A DNA stretch of 64,000 nt, from positions 186,001 to 250,000 of the forward strand of contig CALODL010000021.1 in assembly GCA_942492115.1 (NCBI GenBank). Direction: 5' to 3'. The DNA is from CALODL01 sp942492115 (GTDB lineage Bacteria > Planctomycetota > Phycisphaerae > UBA1845 > CAIVHJ01). The notes below the pieces were generated by a model. The model was not told the DNA's origin and made no database searches. It was given only the letters and a program-made list of their open reading frames with translations. Below are positions 54,763 through 62,882 of the stretch, piece after piece. Every line of letters begins with the position of its first letter. Position 1 is the stretch's first letter. A program made the position numbers and the translations under genes.

Positions 54763-54921
54763 GATTGTCGATAGTCGACCGACGACAATCGCGCCTCGCG
54801 CCCCGCGCCAATCGCGGGTCGTTGGTCGAGGGTCGCTGGTCGACGGTTGAGGGTCGCTGGTCGAGGGTCGAGGGTCGCTGGTCGAGGGTCGTTGGTCGTT
54901 GGTCGTTGGTCGTTGGTCGTT
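54763..54921 (+). repeat. Heptamer array B (core-less, 15 regular GGTCGNN units)
   Basis: A short stretch with CGAC-type motifs (54763-54800) is followed by 15 uninterrupted 7-base units from 54817 to 54921. All read GGTCG plus two variable bases except one GGTTGAG; the variable pairs in order are TT, AG, CT, AC, AG, CT, AG, AG, CT, AG and five TT. It lies about 220 bases upstream of the S23 gene. The last five identical units suggest recent slippage expansion. Confidence 0.9.
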
Positions 54922-55140
54922 GGATGCTGTGTGGAATAGCTACCCTCCATCCGAGTGATCAAGCGTAGCCCACCGGTCCGGCCCGTCAAGTCGGAAGCAT
55001 ACTCCCCTTTTCAATTGTTGCGCAGTGAGTGTTGGTTCAACCCTTCCGACTGGACTGGCCGGCTGCGGCGGGCTGGGGCGGCGCGGACGGATGGAGGGTG
55101 GCTTCATTCGAGTGGTTGGATTCGCACGGGAGATGGTGAC

Positions 55141-55491
55141 ATGGCACATGTCAAGAAATTACGGGTGTGGGAATTGGGTATGACGATCGTGGGTGAGGTG
55201 CAGCAGATGGTGTCGGGGTTTCCGAGGAGTGGCGTGGGCGAGTTGAAGAATCAGATAGTTCGGGCGGCGATCAGTATACCGAGCAACGTAGCTGAGGGGG
55301 CTGGGCGCGGAAGTGCTGCCGAGTTTCGTCGGTTTCTGCACATTGCATTGGGATCGTGTCGCGAGTTGGAGACCCAGATCGAAATCGTCAGACGGATGGG
55401 GATTGTTGACGTACACATGAGCGAACGGGTTGCAGAGTATGTCGATCATGAAGGCAGGATGTTGACGAGGTTGATACGGGCGGTGAAGTGA
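55141..55491 (+). CDS. Four-helix-bundle protein (S23/IVP family)
   Basis: A 116-residue protein started at MAHVKKLRVWELG, with GGAGATGG just upstream; the longer frame from 54955 runs through non-coding sequence. The pattern GELKNQIVRAAISIPSNVAE, GRGSAAEFRRFLHIALGSCR, ELETQIEIVRRMG is that of the S23 family, first found inside 23S rRNA intervening sequences and related in fold to the bAvd accessory protein of diversity-generating retroelements. Those proteins form pentameric bundles that may bind nucleic acid. Here it is not in an rRNA gene but lies between two GGTCGNN heptamer arrays. Its role is unknown. Confidence 0.88.
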   Translation: MAHVKKLRVWELGMTIVGEVQQMVSGFPRSGVGELKNQIVRAAISIPSNVAEGAGRGSAAEFRRFLHIALGSCRELETQIEIVRRMGIVDVHMSERVAEYVDHEGRMLTRLIRAVK

Positions 55492-55556
55492 CGTGTCGAA
55501 TCGCGCGGCGCGCCCAGCGTGGCGCGCCTCGGTGTCATGAGTCGCGATTCACACTA

Positions 55557-55778
55557 CTGGCGACAAACGACGAACGACAAACGATTGGGCGCGCGACGCG
55601 CTGCGAAGGCGTCTGGACAGCGCACGATCGGGCAGTATTGTCGGGTCTCGCCGCGCGCGGCGCGCCTCGCGCGGCGCGCCCTGCGCCGCGCGTAGCGCGC
55701 CCCGCGCCGATCGAGGGTCGTTCGTCGAGGGTCGAAGGTCGTTGGTTGCAGGTCGAGGGTCGAAGGTCGAAGGTCGCA
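55557..55778 (+). repeat. Heptamer-core-heptamer element C
   Basis: Four NNNNCGA units (55557-55584), a core very close to that of element A (GTCTGGACAGCGCACGATCG), and ten units of the GGTCGNN type (55709-55778). The same hairpin tail as in A follows to about 55808, but the 286-bp segment is absent. It begins 65 bases after the S23 stop codon. Confidence 0.85.
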
Positions 55779-55808
55779 TGGATCTGAGCGTCGCGCAGCG
55801 ACGCGAAG

Positions 55809-56079
55809 ACTCGTGCCACATTCGGTTTTTGGTCAAACAGTGCTGGGGGAGGCGGCGATGAAACTCGGCGGGCGTGGAAAAATACGCGGTGGGTGCGAGA
55901 GAACTGTGGCGATACCAGGCTGATACCTGAGCTTGGGACTCCGATTCTGTGTCTAATAACCTCCACGACAACCACACTGGCGATACAATATTCAATAGAC
56001 ACCATGCTGAAGCGTACACAGATATAATCGCGTTGAGCTAACGGTGTCGTGTAGTACGCGTTACCTCACAGGTGCCCTG
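55809..56079. other. Intergenic region before the low-GC beta-helix gene
   Basis: About 270 bases with no gene. GC content drops from the repeat island into AT-richer sequence here. TATAAT at 56023-56028 is a perfect -10 box, about 50 bases before the chosen start at 56080, but the best -35 (TAGACA at 55996) is 21 bases away, so promoter strength is doubtful. Confidence 0.35.
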
Positions 56080-57885
56080 ATGTTGCATCGTATCTTCCAT
56101 CATGCTCTGGTCGCAACCATCTCTGTAATGATGTGTGACTATGCCTATGGAACACAACTTTTTGTTCCACAAGAGTACCCCACAATCCAAGGTGCAATTA
56201 ATGCTGCGAATGATGGAGATACAGTCCTGGTCGCCCCAGGCCTCTACACCGGCCAGGGGAATCGCGACATTCAGCTTCTCGGGAAGGCCATAACCGTTCG
56301 GTCTACAGACGGACCCGAGGTCACAATTATTGACGCCGAAGGAAGCCCGGAAGAGCCCCATCGTGGATTCTGGATACACCATGGCGAAACCCATGATTCC
56401 ATCGTTGAAGGTTTCACAATCACTGGTGGGTACTTGTTTGGTAATACTGGTGGCAGTGGTCCCGCCGGAGGAGGTGGTGGAGGCGGTATTCTTATCCGGA
56501 ATAGCGCACCGGTTATTCGCCAGTGCATTATCCGAAACAACTATTGTGCGACACTCGGTCAGGTATTTGTTGTGGATGGCCTGGGAGGCGGCGTGATGGT
56601 TGATGAGAACAGTACGGTTGTCATCGATAGGTGTACTGTTCTCCAAAACCACGCAGATAGAAGAAGTGGCGGACTACATGCTCACTCGAGCAGTTCGGTA
56701 ATTATCCGGAATTGTGTCATTGCACACAACGTCGCGTACGGACCCAACCATGGCGGCGGACTAAGTATCCATTCCAAAGACTCATCACTCATTGGTTGCA
56801 CAATTGCGTTTAACGAGTCTCTAAGCGGAGGGGGCGGGCTACATGCCACATCTCCCGTGCGAGTATCGCATACCATATTTTGGGGCAACACTGCGTTGGG
56901 GGGTGACCAGATACTACTGAACGAGATTGCAGGAGAGCATACCACGCTATTTCTCGAGTATTGTAATATCGAGGACGCCCACAAGGGAATTCTTGTAACG
57001 GATGGCACCGTTATCTGGGGGACCGGAAATATCAACAGATTTCCGTACTTCTCGGCTCCGGAGAACGATATGTTCCAGGTCGAGATGGGCTCACCCTGCA
57101 TTGACGTCGGCCCTTATCCTTACAACCGCGAGGATGAGACAGATGTAGCAGGACACCCCCGGATTCAGAACTGCAGAATCGACATTGGTGCCTACGAATC
57201 GTCATTCTTCGCGGATTGCGACTTCAACCGCAGCCCTGATGCGTGTGACTCACAAGAAGGCGTCGTACCAGATTGCAACAAGAACCTTACACCAGATGAG
57301 TGCGATATCGAAACGGGAATATCATTGGACACGATTCCTGCTAAGGGTGATGGCGTCCCTGACGAATGCCAGTGCTTCATTCTTGACACGATTCCACCTT
57401 CGGGAAGTATCGACGCCCGCATTTCGTCGAACGACTCTGGCGAGCTAACAGGTTGGTCGTCCATTGAGTTGTCAATGTGTGCCGAGGCTGATGATATCGT
57501 TCAACCTGAACATTTTGATGTCTTCTCAACTGGCACGGCACCATTCGTTACGGACGTGCTGACAACCGATGGATTCGCCTCGCTCACGCTTTCATCGCCC
57601 ATTCCCGTTGGCGACTGCACGACAATTCGCCATCTCCCTACGGGCACAGATATTCACCTTGGGTTTCTTCCGGGGGATGTGTCTGGTGATGGTCTCGCAA
57701 ACGCACTCGATATTCTTGTCCTCATCGACTACTTAAACGGGATTACTTCTCTCAACGAATGGCAATGCGACATCGACCGCTCAGGCGAATGTGACCCGCT
57801 CGATATCCTGCGACTCATCGACCTGCTGAACGGTGCTGACAAATATGACCTTTGGCTTGGCGTTGAACTTCCCCCCTGCCCGTAG
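56080..57885 (+). CDS. Secreted beta-helix protein with C-terminal dockerin module B; atypically AT-rich
   Basis: A 601-residue protein; ATG 56080 gives a signal peptide (MLHRIFHHAL to DYAYG), and an in-frame GTG at 56044 is the alternative. Residues about 30-370 are a right-handed beta-helix (QEYPTIQGAINAANDGDTVL, GGGGGGGILIRNS). After a Cys/Asp linker (DFNRSPDACDSQ) comes a beta domain and a true type-I-like dockerin pair (GDVSGDGLANALDILVLIDY, DRSGECDPLDILRLIDLLNG), ending WLGVELPPCP. That end is shared with the 58975 protein. Codon third positions contain clearly more A and T than in neighbouring genes, suggesting transfer. It sits between the repeat elements C and D. Confidence 0.75.
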   Translation: MLHRIFHHALVATISVMMCDYAYGTQLFVPQEYPTIQGAINAANDGDTVLVAPGLYTGQGNRDIQLLGKAITVRSTDGPEVTIIDAEGSPEEPHRGFWIHHGETHDSIVEGFTITGGYLFGNTGGSGPAGGGGGGGILIRNSAPVIRQCIIRNNYCATLGQVFVVDGLGGGVMVDENSTVVIDRCTVLQNHADRRSGGLHAHSSSSVIIRNCVIAHNVAYGPNHGGGLSIHSKDSSLIGCTIAFNESLSGGGGLHATSPVRVSHTIFWGNTALGGDQILLNEIAGEHTTLFLEYCNIEDAHKGILVTDGTVIWGTGNINRFPYFSAPENDMFQVEMGSPCIDVGPYPYNREDETDVAGHPRIQNCRIDIGAYESSFFADCDFNRSPDACDSQEGVVPDCNKNLTPDECDIETGISLDTIPAKGDGVPDECQCFILDTIPPSGSIDARISSNDSGELTGWSSIELSMCAEADDIVQPEHFDVFSTGTAPFVTDVLTTDGFASLTLSSPIPVGDCTTIRHLPTGTDIHLGFLPGDVSGDGLANALDILVLIDYLNGITSLNEWQCDIDRSGECDPLDILRLIDLLNGADKYDLWLGVELPPCP

Positions 57886-58055
57886 CATCGCCCCTCCCAT
57901 CATCGGCAGTTCAACAGAATGCCTGCTATGGGACTCCTGCTCCGAGTCTATTCAACAGAACAGCTCATTCACGGACCGCGCCCCACTGCCTCTACTTATG
58001 CTCTTCACTTCAGCTTCGCAATCAATCGAACCAACATCCGACATTCATGGTCCAC
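57886..58055. other. Non-coding sequence between the beta-helix gene and element D
   Basis: About 170 bases with no gene, terminator or repeat that I can identify. It is followed directly by heptamer element D. Confidence 0.3.
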
Positions 58056-58233
58056 CAGACGACAGGCGACTATCGACAGACGATTGGCGCGCGACGCGAC
58101 GCGCGCATCGAAGGCTTCTGGACAGCGCACGATCGGGCGTATCGTCGGGGCTCGTCGCGCGCGGCGCGCTGCGCGCTGCGCGCCGATCGAGGGTCGTTCG
58201 TCGAGGGTCGAAGGTCGCGGGTCGACAGCCGCC
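58056..58233 (+). repeat. Heptamer-core-heptamer element D
   Basis: Four NNNNCGA-type units (58056-58083), a shortened core with TTCTGGACAGCGCACGATCG, and seven right-hand units, five matching GGTCGNN-type closely (58185-58233). With the following 286-bp segment it duplicates the A-plus-286 arrangement at 54228-54735. Confidence 0.82.
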
Positions 58234-58519
58234 TGGATCTGAGCGTCGCGCAGCGACGCGAAGATGATTGGGGTGGGAGCATAGATCAAGGCGTGTCCAG
58301 AAGAGAGCTACAGGGTGGGGAGTTCCATTTATTTTTCTGTGTGCGAGTATCCAGCCGGAAGGGGGTAGTCGTCTGCAGCTGCGGGGAAAGCGGTGGCGCA
58401 GGCTTGTTCGGCATAAGGATGATCGGGGAGGGGTCGGATCGCCGACCCTCGGTTGTCGACAGAAGTCAAGCCGAGTACATGCCGCGGCCCGCAGCGGAAG
58501 ATGACTGCCGCCTGGAGGC
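58234..58519 (+). repeat. 286-bp repeated segment, copy 2
   Basis: Matches 54450-54735 over its full length with about five substitutions. The high identity in a non-coding segment implies recent duplication or selection on RNA structure. Confidence 0.85.
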
Positions 58520-58541
58520 CGTGGTGTCCGGCTGCGTGATG

Positions 58542-58735
58542 TGGACGACCGACGACAAACGACCATCGACAGACGATTGGGCGCGCAGCGCGCGACGCGA
58601 CGCGCGCATCGAAGGCTTCTGGACAGTGCCTGATCGGGCAGTATTGTCGGGTCTCGCCGCGCGCGGCGCGCCTCGCGTAGCGCGCCCTGCGCCGCGCGCT
58701 GATCGAAGGTCGAGGGTCGAGGGTCGACAGTTGCC
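58542..58735 (+). repeat. Heptamer-core-heptamer element E
   Basis: Five NNNNCGA units (58542-58576), a core with TTCTGGACAGTGCCTGATCG, and about four right-hand units (58701-58735). The hairpin tail and 286-bp segment are missing. The following 240 bases to the next gene show no gene or repeat. Confidence 0.8.
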
Positions 58736-58974
58736 GGAGGGGCATGATCGGCAGGAGTCAACGATAGGTCATACCGCGCTGGAATCAGCGCATGACGCAT
58801 CGTGCACGACGCGCTGCGCGCCTTGGGCCGTGCGCCTTCATGTGTTCAGGCCAACAACGACCCGCGCCGCAACTCCTTTCCGCAACTCCAAGGCTCGTAT
58901 CTCACTGCACCGCGGCGCATCTTGGGTTAGAATAATCAGGCATGCCCTGCCAGGCCGGCACCGAGGTCAATCCC

Positions 58975-60198
58975 ATGGTGCCCCGTCTCTCCTCACTGAT
59001 CTTTGCCGTGTTGTTCATGACGACTCCACTCCGTGCCGAACTCGATCTGTTCATGGTGCCGCAGCGCGATGCGTTCTCGGTGATGCTCGACGAGCCCCTG
59101 TTGATGTGCATCCGACCCGACTCCCCTTCGCGCGTGACGGTGTGGATGGAGGACACGAACCAGAACAACGTGTTGAGCGGTTATCAGCTGATCGTGCGAT
59201 GGACATCGAGCCAACGAAAGAATGGCACCGGGTCGGTTGAGTACCTCGATGACGGCGGTTTCTTCCGTTGCAGCGCCGGACCTGTTTTTGATGCCTGTGA
59301 TCCGCTGGATGCCCTGGCCTGTGATGACCAACCCGAGAGCTGCGTCCTGTTCTCCGGCAGTTCCATGTTCGTCGACGACGGCTTGCCTGAATTCGTTTTC
59401 GCTTCGTCGAAGATCTTCTCGCCGGTGTACAACGAAACGCCTCCGCCGTTCGATCCACCACACTTCGGAGTATTCGTTCAACTGCTTGATCACACGACAG
59501 GACTGGCGGTCAAAGGCCGACGATACCTGGGCGAGTTCCTGGTTCAGGCGGCCCCCAACACGACTGGGGACCATGTTGTGCAATTCGTCAACACCGGGCA
59601 GACGCCGTTGACTACGCTGTTTGCCCCTTTCGGCTTCCAGTTCGGCCAACCCGATCTACATTCTCTGACCGTTCGCGTCGGTTTCCCCGTAAACAGCGAT
59701 CCGCCGCATGACGCCATCGATCCACGCCAGCCGGCGGAACTCGATGGGGCAAACGCATCTGGATGGGACCACATCACGCTGTCGTTCGACCGTGATACGA
59801 CCACGATGTCCATTGATGACTTCGCCATCGTGTCCAGCCACGCTCAGGCGCCCGTCGTCGCCGGCGTCATGACTGAAGGCAATACGGTCATGCTCGAGCT
59901 GGATCGCCCCATCCCACCTGGTGCTTGCACGATCATTGAGTACCGCCCCACGTGTGATCATGTGCGCCTCGGGTCCCTGCCCGGCGATGTAGACAACGAC
60001 GGTGTCACCACACTCCGGGATCTCGACCGGCTCATCGGACATTTTGATCACACCATGCCCGAGCTGCCGCTGTGGCGTTGTGACATCAATCGCTCGGGTG
60101 CGTGCGAACCCCAGGATATTCTCAGGCACATCGATTTGCTCAATGGAGCAGGTGCCTACGAGGCGTGGCTGGGCGTTGGCCTCGCTGCCTGCCCATAG
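58975..60198 (+). CDS. Divergent SRAFMD-family secreted protein with C-terminal dockerin module B
   Basis: A 407-residue protein; ATG 58975 has GAGG eight bases upstream and starts a signal peptide (MVPRLSSLIFAVLF to LRAE). The N-terminal half keeps the family landmarks SGYQLIVRWTS, GTGSVEYLDDGG, FASSKIFSPVYNET and TTLFAPFGFQFG, although overall identity to the 41881, 45414 and 47099 proteins is low. The C-terminal half is module B, with a beta domain (GACTIIEYRPTCDHVRLGSL) and a dockerin pair (GDVDNDGVTTLRDLDRLIGH, NRSGACEPQDILRHIDLLNG), ending WLGVGLAACP exactly as in the 56080 protein. Likely surface or cell-wall associated. Confidence 0.75.
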   Translation: MVPRLSSLIFAVLFMTTPLRAELDLFMVPQRDAFSVMLDEPLLMCIRPDSPSRVTVWMEDTNQNNVLSGYQLIVRWTSSQRKNGTGSVEYLDDGGFFRCSAGPVFDACDPLDALACDDQPESCVLFSGSSMFVDDGLPEFVFASSKIFSPVYNETPPPFDPPHFGVFVQLLDHTTGLAVKGRRYLGEFLVQAAPNTTGDHVVQFVNTGQTPLTTLFAPFGFQFGQPDLHSLTVRVGFPVNSDPPHDAIDPRQPAELDGANASGWDHITLSFDRDTTTMSIDDFAIVSSHAQAPVVAGVMTEGNTVMLELDRPIPPGACTIIEYRPTCDHVRLGSLPGDVDNDGVTTLRDLDRLIGHFDHTMPELPLWRCDINRSGACEPQDILRHIDLLNGAGAYEAWLGVGLAACP

Positions 60199-60348
60199 CA
60201 CTGCCTTGCCCGCACTGTTGCGCCCGGATCGTATTGAGGTGCCTTACCGCAACAAGCTGATCTGAAAACCCGTAGTGGGCCTCCAGAATTCTACACATTG
60301 CCGTCGATGTACTGGAAGATTCTGCGCCGTTTCAGGTAGAGCCCACAT

Positions 60349-62859
60349 ATGCCAAGCCAGTACTCGTATGTCATGCTCGTTCAGGCAGCCGGCCTCGTGC
60401 TGGTCGCGTCATGCACACCTCCGAATTCGGCACCTGACGCCGGACCCACGATCGAGCAGCCTGGCCCCGCCGTTGAGGTGCTTCCAGCCACGCGGTTTGC
60501 TGAACCGCGTGAGCGTCACCCGTGCCGTGACGATGCCGCCTGCGACGATGGTCTGACGTGTAATGGCCTTGAAGTCTGCATCGAGGGTATGTGTCTGCCG
60601 GGCACGCCAATCGATTGCGCCGACGACGACCTGTGTACGATCGACACCTGCATCGATCAAGATAGCGGTGTCGTGTGCATCCATGACACGAACACCTGCC
60701 CTGTGCCGCTGGTGTGTCGCCCGGAGACCGGAGTATGTACGTGTATCGAAGACGCGCCCTGTGATGACGGTGATGCCTGCACCGTGAACGACTTGTGCAC
60801 TGCAGGCATCTGTGTCGGAGACCACGATTCATGCGACGATGACGATCCGTGTACCCTCGATGGTTGCGACAGTCAGATTGGCTGCATCCACCAACCACTG
60901 ATCGATTGCGTCGAACCTGGTGAGGATCCGGCTGAAGATGACAACGCAGACAACGACGACCCTACTGCCCCTGGTGGCCAGACACCCGAAGACGACGACC
61001 CGATTGATCCTTCACAGAATGTGTGCGTGCCCGTCGACTGCGATGACGTCAATCCGTGCACGACGGATGTCTGCGTGGACGGAACATGTACCCACACACC
61101 ACGCACCGCGCCTTGCGATGATGGCGACGCCTGTACGACCAATGACCACTGCTTGAACGGTACTTGCGCTCCGGGCCTGCCGCTGGTGTGCGATGATGGC
61201 AACCCGTGCACGGCGGACACGTGCGATTCCCTGACCGGTTGTTCCGCGGTACCCGATGACACCCTACCCTGCTCGACGGACTTTCCTTGTCTCGATGCGC
61301 CGGCCTGTGTCAACGGTACATGTATCGGAACGCCGCTCGCCGACGACATGCCGTGCGACGATGGCCAGGCCTGCACGTCCGACGACGTGTGTTCTGCTGG
61401 TGTATGCCTGGGCACGACAACCGAGGATTGTGTGCCATGCACCACGGCAGGCGAGTGCGACAACGACGCCTGTACGGTTGGAGATGAGTGTATCGATGGC
61501 GCATGCGTGCCTGGACAGCCTCGGGATTGCGACGATGCCAATCCGTGCACCACGGATAGCTGCGACCAACAGGTGGGCTGTATCTACTCCGCCGATATCG
61601 ACGCGTGCGACGACGGCAATGAGTGCACGACGAATGACACGTGCATCCTCGGCAGCTGTATTGGCAGCGTTGTCCTCGGATGCGGCGATGTACCTGGTGT
61701 ATTGTTCGTCAAAGCCGATGCGACAGGTCTGGGCACCGGATCGACGTGGGTAGATGCGTTCACCGAACTTCAGGCAGCGCTTGCGGCATTACATGGATCC
61801 GGTGGAACCATTGACGAAATCTGGGTTGCAGCGGGCACTTATCGAGCGGACTTCGACGTGGACACGGGACTGTATACCGAGGATCGCAATGCAACATTCG
61901 AACTACCCTCAACCGTCGCATTGCGGGGTGGCTTTGGTGGTTTTGAAACCACCGTCACGCGGGCGATCGCCGCTCACCCCACGGTGCTGTCGGGCGACCT
62001 CGGAATTCCGGACGATAGAACGGACAATTCTTATCACGTCGTGACCGCTACCGATGTCACGACTACGATCGAAGGCTTCATCATCACCGCGGGCAACGCG
62101 ACCGGACACGCGGTCTCCTCGGGCGGTGGCATGCTCGTGACGCACGGTGCCCCCACGGTCGCGCATTGCTGGATGATTGACAACGCAGGACTGAATGCCG
62201 GCGGGTTGTACGCGATAGACAGCATGGCCTGGATTACAGGGTGCAGGTTCCTCGGCAACACCGGTACCGGCGCAAGTTCCAACGGCGGCGCGGCCAACAT
62301 CCAGGGTGGTCAGGTCACGCTGTCCAGCTGTGTGTTCTCGGGCAACACTGCCGCGATCGGAGCGGGCCTCGTTGCCGGTGGCATGCCCCGCATCACCAAC
62401 TGTACGTTCAGTCGCAATACCGCGTCCTCGGTAGGCGGAGGTATCTATGTCCTGGCGTCCGCGTCGGCGACCATCGGCAATTGTGTATTGTGGAATAACA
62501 TTGACCACACGGGCATGACCGAAAGTGCCCAGATCACTGCTCCGGGAAACGACTTCACGGTCAGTCATTCGATCGTGCAGGATGTGGCGGACTTCGCCGG
62601 GTCGGGCAACATGGGACTCGATCCCATGTTTCGTTCTCCTGACGGGCCGGACGGAGCACCCGGGACGGCTGACGATGACCTGCGCGTCCGCGGGGACTCG
62701 CCCGCGATCGATGCTGGAGACAACGGGATCGTAGACGGGAATGAAGACGTCAATGGACAGGCGCGCAGGGTCGACGACACCTGCACGACCGATTCAGGCA
62801 ACGGAGCTGCTCCGGTGGTCGATCTGGGTGCGTATGAATCGGGTTCATGCCCGGACTGA
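60349..62859 (+). CDS. Cys-rich lipoprotein with slime-mould-type repeats and C-terminal beta-helix
   Basis: An 836-residue lipoprotein: the signal ends in LVLVASC with acylated Cys22. Residues about 55-440 hold around a dozen Cys-rich repeats of the CDDGxxCTxxDxC type, also seen in the 41881 and 47099 proteins. An acidic Asp/Pro-rich linker (GEDPAEDDNADNDD) splits them. From about residue 445 is a beta-helix of the choice-of-anchor type (GTGSTWVDAFTELQAALAAL, DRNATFELPSTVALRGGF), the same fold and opening as in the 13013 protein, ending DLGAYESGSCPD. There is no dockerin or shared module, presumably because the lipid anchor replaces it. Confidence 0.8.
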   Translation: MPSQYSYVMLVQAAGLVLVASCTPPNSAPDAGPTIEQPGPAVEVLPATRFAEPRERHPCRDDAACDDGLTCNGLEVCIEGMCLPGTPIDCADDDLCTIDTCIDQDSGVVCIHDTNTCPVPLVCRPETGVCTCIEDAPCDDGDACTVNDLCTAGICVGDHDSCDDDDPCTLDGCDSQIGCIHQPLIDCVEPGEDPAEDDNADNDDPTAPGGQTPEDDDPIDPSQNVCVPVDCDDVNPCTTDVCVDGTCTHTPRTAPCDDGDACTTNDHCLNGTCAPGLPLVCDDGNPCTADTCDSLTGCSAVPDDTLPCSTDFPCLDAPACVNGTCIGTPLADDMPCDDGQACTSDDVCSAGVCLGTTTEDCVPCTTAGECDNDACTVGDECIDGACVPGQPRDCDDANPCTTDSCDQQVGCIYSADIDACDDGNECTTNDTCILGSCIGSVVLGCGDVPGVLFVKADATGLGTGSTWVDAFTELQAALAALHGSGGTIDEIWVAAGTYRADFDVDTGLYTEDRNATFELPSTVALRGGFGGFETTVTRAIAAHPTVLSGDLGIPDDRTDNSYHVVTATDVTTTIEGFIITAGNATGHAVSSGGGMLVTHGAPTVAHCWMIDNAGLNAGGLYAIDSMAWITGCRFLGNTGTGASSNGGAANIQGGQVTLSSCVFSGNTAAIGAGLVAGGMPRITNCTFSRNTASSVGGGIYVLASASATIGNCVLWNNIDHTGMTESAQITAPGNDFTVSHSIVQDVADFAGSGNMGLDPMFRSPDGPDGAPGTADDDLRVRGDSPAIDAGDNGIVDGNEDVNGQARRVDDTCTTDSGNGAAPVVDLGAYESGSCPD

Positions 62860-62882
62860 AGCCGTGAATGAGGAACTCAGAA

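Noticed and set aside
54117..54989. 290-codon minus-strand frame with PTTNDQRP-type repeats
   Set aside because: It is a translation of the GGTCGNN heptamers; the non-triplet period makes the peptide an artefact.
55141..55491. Diversity-generating retroelement accessory protein (bAvd)
   Set aside because: The fold family is shared, but no reverse transcriptase or template/variable repeat pair is seen nearby; S23 family is the safer call.
54763..58735. CRISPR array
   Set aside because: Heptamer units are contiguous with no spacers, and no cas genes are present.
58047..59240. 397-codon frame on the plus strand across repeat elements D and E
   Set aside because: The product is repeat-derived Arg-rich sequence and ends inside the genuine 58975 gene in another frame.
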